From positions 1-20,857 of the IMG/VR virus record IMGVR_UViG_3300027851_000501: a stretch of DNA of 20,857 nt; one strand, written 5' to 3'. Both the position numbers and the translations under genes were made by a program. Below the pieces are notes generated by a model, which searched no databases, was not told the DNA's origin, and was given only the letters and a program-made list of their open reading frames with translations. How positions within the stretch are numbered: the first letter of the stretch is position 1; the number at the start of each line of letters is the position of its first letter. This stretch comes from a virus. Positions 14,124 to 20,857 of the stretch are shown piece by piece.

Positions 14124-14543
14124 TTGCTGAATTTCTTGCTGCTTGCTGCCGCCACATGCGCCGATCCGACCACAGCAGCCGGAATGCGGGCGATCGATAT
14201 GGGTACGCCGTCTTGCGTTAAGCCAGTCCACCGCGCGCCGTTTAAGCCCCGCCCGATCACTGCTGCCGAGCAGGCAGCGATTAAGGCAAAAGCTGATTTA
14301 CTGATGTTCGATGGCCCAAGCAGCCGATGGCAATGGCCGCTTAAGCGCGACGCAGACGTCTACTGTGGCTTCGTCAATGGCAAAAACAGAATGGGCGCAT
14401 ACGTTGGGTGGACGCCCTTTTACATTTCTGGTGGCGAACTAGCTATCATTGGCGAAGGTGACAGGCGGTTTGGTTATGAATTGCAATGCGGAATGACGGG
14501 TTACATCCCCAAACCCGAATGGTTGTCTGACAAAAAACCCTAA
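14124..14543 (+). CDS. Small secreted protein, probable moron (139 aa)
   Basis: This is the only well-supported gene on the plus strand inside the tail operon. From TTG 14124 the protein begins with a short hydrophobic signal-like segment (MLNFLLLAAATCADP). The Cys follows LAAAT, so a lipoprotein is possible but the lipobox is poor. The middle is Pro/Lys/Ala-rich. A conserved-looking C-terminal domain follows, with VYCGFVNGKNRMGAYVGWTP, FYISGGELAIIGEGD and the second cysteine in FGYELQCGMTGY. Small periplasmic proteins with a similar NGKN..G.YVG.. motif occur in proteobacteria, from memory; I cannot name a family or function. It ends with a 4-base convergent overlap of the papain-like gene. 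A longer frame begins at 13860 but mirrors J coding sequence. Confidence 0.7.
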   Translation: MLNFLLLAAATCADPTTAAGMRAIDMGTPSCVKPVHRAPFKPRPITAAEQAAIKAKADLLMFDGPSSRWQWPLKRDADVYCGFVNGKNRMGAYVGWTPFYISGGELAIIGEGDRRFGYELQCGMTGYIPKPEWLSDKKP

Positions 14544-14947
14544 GCCCGCCACGCACGCTCAATAAGCAAAGCCTCCATCACGACCATGCGCGGCTGATCG
14601 TCGTGCCATCCCATGACCTTCCCGCCCACATTAACAACCAGCGCGCCAATGCCTGCTCCGTCCTGAAGCATCGCAACATCACCAAGCAGCATGGCCGCTG
14701 GCGGTATTTCAGGCAGTATAGCGTCAATCAGTTCACCGACATTCTCAGCGCCGCGCTCTTTCAAGGCACGCTTTGCGCCAAGCAGCGAGCGAATATCCGG
14801 TATCGTCGGCGGCTTGTGGCCCATCTGCACAAGATGGAAACGAACCATGTGAATGCAGGTGGAGCGCTTCGCCCAGTCGAACTTCTTCTTACCGAAGCGT
14901 TCCATCGTGGTCTGGGTCGCTTTTTGACGCCTGATCAGATCAGTCAT
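14540..14947 (-). CDS. Papain-like (DUF6950 / NlpC-P60-like) tail protein
   Basis: The 135-residue protein has Cys31 in STCIHMVRFHLVQMGH at the start of a helix. His115 lies in a beta segment (GALVVNVGGKVMGWHDD) after a GDVAML strand. This Cys...GD..... His order is the NlpC/P60 or papain-like layout, and the gene sits between hub and J genes, where siphophages usually encode a tail-tip peptidase. It may cleave or bind cell-wall peptide during DNA entry. Residue 31 seems suited as nucleophile; the third catalytic residue is not clear. ATG 14947 is chosen, with GAGAGG upstream and an 8-base overlap with the hub gene. ATG 14968 is possible. Confidence 0.7.
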   Translation of the reverse strand: MTDLIRRQKATQTTMERFGKKKFDWAKRSTCIHMVRFHLVQMGHKPPTIPDIRSLLGAKRALKERGAENVGELIDAILPEIPPAAMLLGDVAMLQDGAGIGALVVNVGGKVMGWHDDQPRMVVMEALLIERAWRA

Positions 14948-15551
14948 AGCCCAATCTGCCTCTCGCATAGTCGAATGCAGGGTTGTTGAAGTTAAAGCCG
15001 CCTGATGGTTGGTAGGAAGGCCTCGGAGCTTCCACGCCCCATGCGATGGATACCGTCAGCCCACTGGCCTCGTCATGGCCAAGTTCCCCCGGCCATATTG
15101 ATTTATGCCAAGACGAGTTCAGGCTGTTGCCATCGTTGCGCATGAACAGCCTTTCAGCGGTGGAAACCACTTCGGTGTCCAATGTCCGCGTTCCCTTGCT
15201 GAATTTCAGCGTCGTCTTGTCCAACTGACCATCAAACTGCAGCTCGGGCGTGCCCACCAGCAAACCGGTGTCGGGCGCATATTCGGCAATGTAAAACCGC
15301 ACGCGTGACTTCTGAAAGCCGGGCTGCGAAAGGTCTGCTGCCGCTGCCGCACTTGCCGGAATGAACGTCATGGAAAGCGCGGGCACTTCTTCACCTGCTC
15401 CTTCAGACAATGCTTCAACAGATTCCACCGTGCCAAATGTTTGATGCTCGGACAGGAACAAATCGCTGCCCCAATAGAAGAACCCACCGTCGCATAGGCG
15501 CACGGTTTCGCCGGGTAATTCCATGACCAACAAGCCTGTGAGCGCGACCAT
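14940..15551 (-). CDS. Baseplate-hub-like tail protein
   Basis: The 203-residue beta-rich protein starts MVALTGLLVMELPGETVRLC. It carries a WGSDLFLSEHQTFGTVESVE segment, then RVRFYIAEYAPDTG, and a C-terminal region with RTLDTEVVSTAERLFMRNDG, SSWHKSIWPGELGHD and SIAWG. These features resemble the roughly 200-residue tail protein found between the distal tail gene and the peptidase gene in many siphophages, of the DUF2163-like baseplate hub type. ATG 15551 overlaps the previous stop by one base (TGATG), with GGAG nine bases upstream. GTG 15560 is less likely. Exact family uncertain. Confidence 0.65.
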   Translation of the reverse strand: MVALTGLLVMELPGETVRLCDGGFFYWGSDLFLSEHQTFGTVESVEALSEGAGEEVPALSMTFIPASAAAAADLSQPGFQKSRVRFYIAEYAPDTGLLVGTPELQFDGQLDKTTLKFSKGTRTLDTEVVSTAERLFMRNDGNSLNSSWHKSIWPGELGHDEASGLTVSIAWGVEAPRPSYQPSGGFNFNNPAFDYARGRLGYD

Positions 15552-16147
15552 CAGCCCCACTCCTCAATCGTCACAGCAAGGCCAACATGGTGCGCTAGGT
15601 CCATTTGCCAGCCCCACTCTTCGCCCACCACAAACCCATCGATGACCGGTTGCGCCAATTTGATCACCGCACCGTTCGCAAAAGGAAACCTTAGCGCAGG
15701 CGTGATCTGCACAGCCGCCTTGCCGTCAGAACCAGCGGCGACAGTAGCCGCCACATTGTGCAAGAACGACCGCGCGCCATTGCTGACCGAGAACCAGTAA
15801 CCCTCTTTGATCTGGTAGCCGGCTGTCAGGCCCCTAATGTTCAATGTCGTGCCTGACTGTGCCGCCCCGTCAACGACCGGAGAACCCGGCGCGCCCTGAT
15901 TGACGCCCAACAAAGGAAAGTCGGTGATGATGCCTTGCGTCTTGCCGCGTAGGAACCGGGAGACAAACACCATGCCCGTTTCCTTGTTGGGCATTGGCGG
16001 GAATTGCAGATCAATCCGAAAACGTGAACCAGGACGATCCAGACGTTGCGCCGCAGCGCCAGTGCCGGGACGTTGCATTGACCCGTAATCGATTAGCGTT
16101 GGGGTTGCACCGTTTGGCGCGGGCAGGTCGGGAAGCGTGACTGCCAC
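15551..16147 (-). CDS. Distal-tail-like protein
   Basis: The 198-residue protein follows the tape measure, where distal tail proteins are encoded. It starts at GTG 16147, which overlaps the tape-measure stop by one base (TAGTG). Motifs include LPDLPAPNGATPTLIDYG, the RPGSRFRIDLQFPPMP segment, FPLLGVNQGAPGSPVVDGA, GTTLNIRGLTAGYQIKEGYW, and LRFPFANGAVIKLAQPVIDG. This pattern matches a family of phage tail proteins that I recall from proteobacterial siphophages without a firm name. It likely forms the ring joining tail tube and tip. The role is inferred from synteny. Confidence 0.65.
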   Translation of the reverse strand: MAVTLPDLPAPNGATPTLIDYGSMQRPGTGAAAQRLDRPGSRFRIDLQFPPMPNKETGMVFVSRFLRGKTQGIITDFPLLGVNQGAPGSPVVDGAAQSGTTLNIRGLTAGYQIKEGYWFSVSNGARSFLHNVAATVAAGSDGKAAVQITPALRFPFANGAVIKLAQPVIDGFVVGEEWGWQMDLAHHVGLAVTIEEWG

Positions 16148-18558
16148 TAGCCAACCCTCCGAGATTGCGACCGCGCCGCCCGTGCGCCAGTTTCAGCCAC
16201 ACTGGCTCCAATCAGCATAGGAGCCGCGCTTTGGACTGCACTTTGCGCCCGCCCGTCAACAATGGCTGTGAAGTATGGTGAAGGCACGATCTCCACCCGC
16301 GAACCGCCCAACGCCTCATTCGGAATGACTTGTGAGCCGCGCGGCAGGTTGACCAGTTCCGGCCCGCGTTCACCCACCAAGGCCATGCCGCCCGGCGCGA
16401 AGTTCGTGCCGTTTGCATAGCCTTTGATAGGCCTGGGAGTGTTGATATTGGTAGCAATCTTGCTGCCAAAGGCGCCGATTGACCCAAGCTGCAGGCCAAG
16501 GCCTACAACTGCGCTCAAGATGTCAAGGAAACCCCCGCCCTTGATCGCGCTGGTCATGGATTGCAGCGCGCCGATTGTGTCTTTGGCCATATCCGCAAAG
16601 GTCTTGGCAATAGCCACTGTGGCACCGCCCGCCTTCTTCTTCATGCCGTCCATGGCCTCGTTGATCTTGCTCATTTCATGCACGAAAGGGTCAGCCAATA
16701 TGAGCGGGATTGCCGAATCTGTCGGACGGTCTTGAAAGCCAAGCTGCTTCTTCCCTGCCTCTGCAAGTTCGGGCGTTATCAGACCTGCTTTAGCGCCGTC
16801 CGTCAGCTTCTTGAGCTTAGCCTGATATAAGTTCATCGCCGCAGCGTCAGGGAACAACTCATCAAGCAACGGCTGCAATTCTGCTGCTAGTTTCTGGAAG
16901 GCCTGCTTTGTGGCGCTGGTTGCCTTGCCCGCTTGATCAACCATCACAGCATCTAGGCGCAGCATTTGCGCCGCAATGCCATCCACCATGTCCGGGATAT
17001 AGGAATGGCCGACAACGGCATCGTACAGGCCAAAGAAGCCCTTTTTGACTGTGTCAATTTTGTCTGTGACACTCTTGAAGATGGCTGAAAGCTTCCCGCC
17101 AAGCCACTCATCAATCCCTTTGACCATCCCGCTAACATAACCGATCGCAGCCTGAGCCATCCCGCCAAGGAAGTTGCCAATCATCCCGACGAAGTGCTTG
17201 CAGAGGTCTTGTGCCGCCTGCAGAGCGCCACTGAAGTCGCCAGAGAACAAGCGCACGATGATCTTGATGGCATCGGTTATGACCTGAACAACTCCGACAA
17301 GGATGCCAGACAAGGCGCGCAGCACTCCTGGAAGAGCGCCGCCGAACGCCTGCAACATCACCTTGCCGTAGTTGCCGATCGCATCGATCAAACCGCTGGC
17401 GAATATGGCGTCCATGGCAGACTTCAGCGAAGCGAGTATCTCTGTGAGAGCGGGGCCAAGCGACGCTTGGATGGCAGTCCACATCTCCTTCAGCACAGGA
17501 GCGATCTTTTCCCAGTTGTAATAGATCAATGCACCGGCAGCAGCCAAAGCTGCGATCGGCACAAGGATTGGCCCAAGTGCTGCCCCAAGGCCGACAAGTG
17601 CCGCCTTGGCCGCAACAAGTATGCCGCCTTGGGCAAAGGCCGCACCCAGTACCGATAGGAACGGCGCCATGGCTGATGCCATAGCGCCGATGCCGATCAT
17701 CACAGGCCCCAGCGCCGCAGCAACCGCTCCAAATGCGATGACAGCTGTCTGCATACCGGGTGACAGCGTAGCGAAGGCATCAAGAATCGATGTCAGCGCC
17801 TCAGTGATACGCGGCAGCAGCGGTAGCAGCTTCGAACCAATTTCCTCTTGAAAGTCCGCCCATGACATTTGCAACGCTGCGAATGGATCGGCAGCCCGCA
17901 TAGCCGCGGCAGATCCACCAAATTGACGCTCCAACTCTGCAAGCATGATGGTTTGTGCACCAGCCATATTGCCGACTTTGGCCATGGCCTCAACTTGCGC
18001 GATCTGTTGATCCGTGAACTGGATGCCAACGCGCTTCATGGCATTAATGCCCTTTACAGGGTCATTTAGTGCCTTGCCCACCATCAGTGCAGCAGACTGC
18101 AAATCAGTGCCCATGCGCGCGGCGAGATCGACCGCAGCTTGCTGTGCGCGGTCAAACTGCGTGCTGGCGACATTGCCAAACGTCAGCATGTTCGCCGTGA
18201 CTTTGCGCAGGATGTCGTCGTCATCGTACAAAGACTTGCGCATGATCCCGGTGGCCAAACCAGAAAGCTGGTCACTGGTCCGTTGCGCGCCATCACCCAT
18301 TGATTTTAGAGCAGCATTGACCTGACCGATTGCCTCCTGGCTCTCAGCAGCCGCTTTGATCGATGATACCGCCATCGCAGCCAGTGGAAGGGTAACAGCA
18401 ATAGACAGCTTCTTGCCGATGTCGCCCATCGACTTTCCGATGTTTTCAATCCGCTTGGTGGAGGCGCGCAGCTCTTTTTCCGTCGCGCTCAAACCAGAAC
18501 GGAATTCGCCGGAATCCAGCCCCAGGGATATCAACAGCGAACCCAGCATCGTTGCCAT
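16147..18558 (-). CDS. Tail tape measure protein (803 aa)
   Basis: The tape measure sets tail length and enters the host envelope with the DNA. The N-terminus (LGSLLISLGLDSGEFRSGLS) and the helical part after it are typical. Phage tail families share the segment with LRKVTANMLTFGNVAST and DPVKGINAMKRVGIQFTDQQ. Residues about 269-344 are strongly hydrophobic (GAVAAALGPVMIGIGAM, then LAAAGALIYYNW). The C-terminal hallmark YANGTNFAPGGMALVGERGP, followed by ELVNLPRGSQVIPNE, is present. ATG 18558 has GGAAAGG upstream; an earlier in-frame start at 18576 lies inside the preceding gene. At about 1.5 angstrom per residue the tail would be roughly 120 nm. Confidence 0.9.
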   Translation of the reverse strand: MATMLGSLLISLGLDSGEFRSGLSATEKELRASTKRIENIGKSMGDIGKKLSIAVTLPLAAMAVSSIKAAAESQEAIGQVNAALKSMGDGAQRTSDQLSGLATGIMRKSLYDDDDILRKVTANMLTFGNVASTQFDRAQQAAVDLAARMGTDLQSAALMVGKALNDPVKGINAMKRVGIQFTDQQIAQVEAMAKVGNMAGAQTIMLAELERQFGGSAAAMRAADPFAALQMSWADFQEEIGSKLLPLLPRITEALTSILDAFATLSPGMQTAVIAFGAVAAALGPVMIGIGAMASAMAPFLSVLGAAFAQGGILVAAKAALVGLGAALGPILVPIAALAAAGALIYYNWEKIAPVLKEMWTAIQASLGPALTEILASLKSAMDAIFASGLIDAIGNYGKVMLQAFGGALPGVLRALSGILVGVVQVITDAIKIIVRLFSGDFSGALQAAQDLCKHFVGMIGNFLGGMAQAAIGYVSGMVKGIDEWLGGKLSAIFKSVTDKIDTVKKGFFGLYDAVVGHSYIPDMVDGIAAQMLRLDAVMVDQAGKATSATKQAFQKLAAELQPLLDELFPDAAAMNLYQAKLKKLTDGAKAGLITPELAEAGKKQLGFQDRPTDSAIPLILADPFVHEMSKINEAMDGMKKKAGGATVAIAKTFADMAKDTIGALQSMTSAIKGGGFLDILSAVVGLGLQLGSIGAFGSKIATNINTPRPIKGYANGTNFAPGGMALVGERGPELVNLPRGSQVIPNEALGGSRVEIVPSPYFTAIVDGRAQSAVQSAAPMLIGASVAETGARAARSQSRRVG

Positions 18559-18559
18559 G

Positions 18560-18853
18560 CTATTGCCTTTCCACACGTCGGATTGTCATCGGTGCACCGG
18601 ATGCCTTTATGGCTTTCAGCACGGCGAGCATTTCAGAGGGCTTTTGGCCCGATGTCTTGCGTAGGTATTTTGCCAGCGGGCCCAGCTTGCCCACCTTCGC
18701 AGCTGCACTGAATCGCGCAGTGTCATAAGCCAGTCGGATCGATGCTTCTGCTTCGCTTTCAAGCCGCTTGCGAACGCCTGCCATGATCGCCTGAAACGTG
18801 GCCAACGATTGGCGCCAGAACCCATCAGGTTCCAACCCGGCACTCACCCACAT
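18560..18853 (-). CDS. Tail assembly chaperone, C-terminal (gpT-like) part, read by -1 frameshift
   Basis: This frame encodes a 97-residue helical region, with LEPDGFWRQSLATFQAIMAG near the start and LAKYLRKTSGQKPSEML later. It lies directly upstream of the tape measure, where lambda encodes T of the G-T chaperone pair. Its frame is -1 relative to the preceding gene and is open from that gene's slippery site, with no stop between 18907 and 18853. ATG 18853 has no good ribosome-binding site. The real product is thus probably a fusion of about 213 residues made at low frequency. Such fusions bind the tape measure and recruit tail tube subunits. Confidence 0.75.
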   Translation of the reverse strand: MWVSAGLEPDGFWRQSLATFQAIMAGVRKRLESEAEASIRLAYDTARFSAAAKVGKLGPLAKYLRKTSGQKPSEMLAVLKAIKASGAPMTIRRVERQ

Positions 18854-18873
18854 CTCAAGATAATCAAGGCAGA

Positions 18874-19200
18874 TTAGGCTTTTGGCCGCGCCTTCGGCTT
18901 GGCGTTTCCCGGCACGCTCGGCTTTGCGCCAAACTTGGCAAAAAGTTCCGGCAAAGCTTTTGCAACGCCAGCTTGGCCGCGCATAACGATGGCCAGCGCT
19001 TCGTCGTTGGTCATCTCTGGATGATCTTCAACCGCCAAGCAACGCACCAGCACCGCAACCTTGAGTGGCGGAATCTCTTTGCCTGAAAGCAGGTCGATAC
19101 CCTCAGCTTCGGCCAAAGCAATCGACCGAAAGTTCAGGCGGAGGGTGATTTGCTCACCCTCCACCATGAACGTCGATTTTGCGTCAATGGGCGCAACCAT
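18874..19200 (-). CDS. Tail assembly chaperone (gpG / GTA gp10-like)
   Basis: The 108-residue protein is of the gene-transfer-agent gp10 or lambda gpG type. It shows a beta start (STFMVEGEQITLRLNFRSIA), the segment AEAEGIDLLSGKEIPPLKVA, and a helical part with VLVRCLAVEDHPEMTNDEAL, VMRGQAG and LPELFAKFG. The C-terminal tail is Lys/Pro/Ala-rich. Its ATG overlaps the tail tube stop by one base (TAATG). The GGGAAAC heptamer at 18910-18904 lies in the correct zero frame (G_GGA_AAC) nine codons before its stop. Short and frameshifted forms together are expected to control tail assembly. Confidence 0.85.
   Translation of the reverse strand: MVAPIDAKSTFMVEGEQITLRLNFRSIALAEAEGIDLLSGKEIPPLKVAVLVRCLAVEDHPEMTNDEALAIVMRGQAGVAKALPELFAKFGAKPSVPGNAKPKARPKA
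18904..18910 (-). promoter_or_regulatory. Programmed -1 ribosomal frameshift site GGGAAAC
   Basis: On the minus strand GGGAAAC has the canonical X_XXY_YYZ form in the zero frame of the gpG-like gene. Shifting back one base enters the downstream frame, which is open to its stop at 18560. The heptamer differs from lambda GGGAAAG only in the last base. No strong downstream stem was obvious. A second, weaker A-run (CCA AAA GCC) lies just before the zero-frame stop. Confidence 0.8.
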
Positions 19201-19628
19201 TATGCGCCAGCTCCTTCAGTCGAAGCACCGGTGAAGCGCACGGTCAACGTGCCGGTCATGCGGTCATCAATCGGGACGCCGCGCTCATAACCTTTCACGA
19301 TGCATTCGCCAGCGACTTCCCATGTCCCTGCGCCATCTGGGAGAACGACCTTGTATTCGCGAGCGTTTCCATCCTCCAGCGCAGCGCGCACCAGAACGTC
19401 AGTTGCAGAACCCGGCACGTAATTCATTTCAAAGGTGCCTTCGCCGTCTTCGATCAGGCCGGCAATGTATTCACGGCGGCGGTTCAAAGACTTGAAGTGC
19501 GTTGCCTCAACATCCGATACCTGAGGGTTTGGCAGGCTGATTGCGGTGATCTCGCCCAGTTCGGTCAGGACGCCCAGCGCCGTGGCCATGTGGAATTCCG
19601 TGCCGTAGCCAATGGCTGCTTCGGTCAT
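19200..19628 (-). CDS. Major tail tube protein
   Basis: The 142-residue beta-rich protein begins MTEAAIGYGTEFHMATA. Its pattern is typical of siphophage and gene-transfer-agent tail tube subunits: LGEITAISLPNPQVSDVEAT, then FKSLNRRREYIAGLIEDGE, a FEMNYVPGSATDVLV segment, YKVVLPDGAGTWEVAGE, and a closing GTLTVRFTG. Subunits stack as hexameric rings around the tape measure. AGGAG precedes ATG 19628 by eight bases, and the gap to the upstream gene is 18 bases. A strong ribosome-binding site fits the high copy number of a tube protein. Confidence 0.85.
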   Translation of the reverse strand: MTEAAIGYGTEFHMATALGVLTELGEITAISLPNPQVSDVEATHFKSLNRRREYIAGLIEDGEGTFEMNYVPGSATDVLVRAALEDGNAREYKVVLPDGAGTWEVAGECIVKGYERGVPIDDRMTGTLTVRFTGASTEGAGA

Positions 19629-19646
19629 TGCATTGTCTCCTAAAAA

Positions 19647-20036
19647 CTAATCGTGCCAGAACAGCGCGTCGATTGAGTCCCGATGGACGAAACCCGTCTC
19701 GCTGTTCGCGCTAAGGTCGCGGACGGTATTGATGGTGGCACGCCGGAATGACCTGCCGGAAACTTCAGCTTCAGGCAGGATCGCTGCAATCACTGCCTCG
19801 CGCAGTGCTGCTTTCTGCGCAGCGGACTCGGCAAAACAATCAATCTGCACTCGCGTTGGGCGATATGTTTGCAGGCCCTTCATGTGTTGGGGCCTGCCAT
19901 CTGCCACCAGCTGCAGAACAACCGCAGGATATGCGCTGCGCTCTGGCCGCACAGTCCAATCAATGCGCGCGGCCACAATGGCTGCAACTGGGCTGGTGCC
20001 CTTCAAACGGGTGCGCAGCGCAGTCTCAAAGCTCAT
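19647..20036 (-). CDS. DUF3168 tail completion protein
   Basis: The 129-residue product starts MSFETALRTRLKGTSPVAAI and continues with IDWTVRPERSAYPAVVLQLV, a TRVQIDCFAESAAQKAALRE segment, and a C-terminal RDSIDALFWHD. These are typical of DUF3168 proteins (gp17-like), which terminate the tail tube or join tail to head. The start at 20036 is set by its ATGA overlap with the HK97 gp10-like gene. An upstream extension in the same frame only mirrors that gene. The single cysteine (in QIDCFAE) sits at a position often polar in the family. Confidence 0.85.
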   Translation of the reverse strand: MSFETALRTRLKGTSPVAAIVAARIDWTVRPERSAYPAVVLQLVADGRPQHMKGLQTYRPTRVQIDCFAESAAQKAALREAVIAAILPEAEVSGRSFRRATINTVRDLSANSETGFVHRDSIDALFWHD

Positions 20037-20494
20037 TTCTTGGCTACCTTTTTGGCACGGGCCTTTGCCACTTTGGTAATTTCGGCCCGCATGGCATCTC
20101 CAATCAGGTTGAAAGCGTTCATCTTCTCGGCTTCCCACGCTGATCGGCCTGCAGGGTTTGCGGGCTGGCGATCACTGCCAAATTCTTCAATCACAGAATA
20201 ATCGGGCAACCGCTCGTTCACTTGCGCATCAATGCCAATGAACTGCTCAACGGTGTCCTGCCCATCCGTCCGCCTGAACTTCCGGGTAGCTTTGGTTTGC
20301 GCTCTGCTGCCAATTGCGATGGATCGTTTCAGGTCACCGCTTTGTTCATCTGCACCATCAACCCACGCATCACGGATTGGCACAGCCGCCTTCTGCAATG
20401 CCCGCAAAGCGATCCCGCGTTTGCGACCGACTGTAACATCAAGCGCCTTCAAGGCTGCCTCGATCTCCTTACCGCCGCTGAACTTAACCTTCAT
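20033..20494 (-). CDS. HK97 gp10-family tail completion protein
   Basis: The 153-residue protein begins MKVKFSGGKEIEAALKALDV. It has the ALRALQKAAVPIRDAWVDGA helix, a basic region (GDLKRSIAIGSRAQTKATRK), VNERLPDYSVIEEFGSDRQP and a final YP-less F...GDAMRAEITKVAKA helix. A Lys-rich tail (RAKKVAKK) follows. This is the HK97 gp10 layout. Family members help attach the tail to the head. The gene overlaps the upstream head-closure gene by 11 bases and the downstream gene by 4. Confidence 0.85.
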   Translation of the reverse strand: MKVKFSGGKEIEAALKALDVTVGRKRGIALRALQKAAVPIRDAWVDGADEQSGDLKRSIAIGSRAQTKATRKFRRTDGQDTVEQFIGIDAQVNERLPDYSVIEEFGSDRQPANPAGRSAWEAEKMNAFNLIGDAMRAEITKVAKARAKKVAKK

Positions 20495-20816
20495 CGCCAG
20501 CCACCGTAGTCAGGCGGATACCTTCACGCCTGCCGAGCTCTTCCACGCCGGTGATCTCAAACTCACGCCCATCGAAAACCAGACGCCACGTTGCGTTGAT
20601 CGTGCGGGTCAGAGTGTCGTTGCGCAGAGTAAACAGAACAGGCATCTTGGCCTCTCGGCCCGCGTTCTCGAACACTTCACGCGCGCGCGCAGGTTGATAT
20701 CGAGCCTTGCGAGTGCCCACATCGTCGAACCCGTCGGCGAGAGTAGTGTAACCGTCGTCAATCGCAGCGCCTGGGCGAAGTAAAATCACAACGCGATCGA
20801 ACTGGCCAGCTTTCAT
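20484..20816 (-). CDS. Phage head closure / head-tail adaptor protein
   Basis: The 110-residue protein is a compact beta-barrel type. It starts MKAGQFDRVVILLRPGAAID, then has ARYQPARAREVFENAGREAK, PVLFTLRNDTLTRTINATWR, LVFDGREFEITGVEELGRRE and GIRLTTVAG. The pattern of an RV.I.R start, an R.T..I..T....DG..F.I..V......R. middle and a beta end matches SPP1 gp16-like head-tail joining proteins. It would close the connector after DNA packaging. ATG 20816 overlaps the preceding stop by one base. Confidence 0.85.
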   Translation of the reverse strand: MKAGQFDRVVILLRPGAAIDDGYTTLADGFDDVGTRKARYQPARAREVFENAGREAKMPVLFTLRNDTLTRTINATWRLVFDGREFEITGVEELGRREGIRLTTVAGDEG

Positions 20817-20857
20817 CAGAGCACAATCCCGCGCAACGACCGCACCATCGCCAAGGC
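20816..20857 (-). CDS. C-terminus of a head-tail connector protein (partial)
   Basis: Only the last 13 codons and the stop lie in the window (ALAMVRSLRGIVL). The short helical, Arg-containing end and the position just before the head-closure gene fit the gp6/gp15-like head-tail connector of siphophages and gene transfer agents. The call rests mostly on gene order; the rest of the gene lies beyond the right edge. Confidence 0.5.
   Translation of the reverse strand, partial: ALAMVRSLRGIVL

Noticed and set aside
14075-14260. Minus-strand 61-codon frame ending directly before J
   Set aside because: It abuts the J start, but it overlaps the better-supported plus-strand gene, lacks a clear ribosome-binding site and resembles no family.

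Overview
The window is most of the late (structural and lysis) half of a temperate, long-tailed siphovirus-type phage or prophage. Almost every gene lies on the minus strand in one tightly coupled operon that reads from right to left. Neighbouring genes mostly overlap by 1 to 11 bases (ATGA, TGATG and TAATG junctions). The moderately high G+C content points to an alphaproteobacterium, possibly Sphingomonadales. So do the protein types: a DUF4376-like protein, a gene-transfer-agent-type spike base protein, and a gene-transfer-agent-like series of head-completion and tail genes. No host gene is certain here, so the host call is an inference.

From right to left (the order of transcription) the layout is as follows. 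Head completion: the C-terminus of a head-tail connector (20816-20857), a head-closure/adaptor protein, an HK97 gp10-like protein and a DUF3168 tail-completion protein. Tail shaft: tail tube protein, then a tail assembly chaperone pair joined by a canonical -1 slippery heptamer (GGGAAAC at 18910-18904), then an ~803-residue tape measure protein. Tail tip: a distal-tail-like protein, a baseplate-hub-like protein, a papain-like (DUF6950/NlpC-P60-like) protein and a 1209-residue J-like receptor-binding protein. The J-like protein carries collagen-like repeats, pseudo-repeats and a probable carbohydrate-binding insertion. A single plus-strand gene for a small secreted protein (14124-14543) sits between the papain-like gene and J, and is best read as a moron.

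Downstream of J come a DUF4376-like protein and a lysis cassette. The cassette holds two membrane-associated proteins of unknown role, a two-helix holin candidate, a GH24-type endolysin with an N-terminal membrane signal, an i-spanin (Rz) and an o-spanin (Rz1) nested inside Rz. A spike base protein, a small linker gene, two large LamG-containing fibre or spike proteins and a 671-residue protein with two formylglycine-generating-enzyme-like (C-type-lectin-fold) domains follow. The last of these has a C-terminal membrane anchor and looks like lysogenic-conversion cargo or a surface-binding protein.

At the far left (1-435) is a non-coding attachment region. It contains a 45-base 3' portion of a tRNA-Thr(TGT) gene ending in CCA at 135. 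On both sides are copies of a dyad motif, GTTTACAC-N4-CTGTAA, that look like integrase or excisionase arm sites. Arms on both sides of the core suggest an intact attP or a junction between tandem elements rather than a simple attL or attR. No integrase, repressor, reverse transcriptase, terminase, portal or capsid gene lies in the window.
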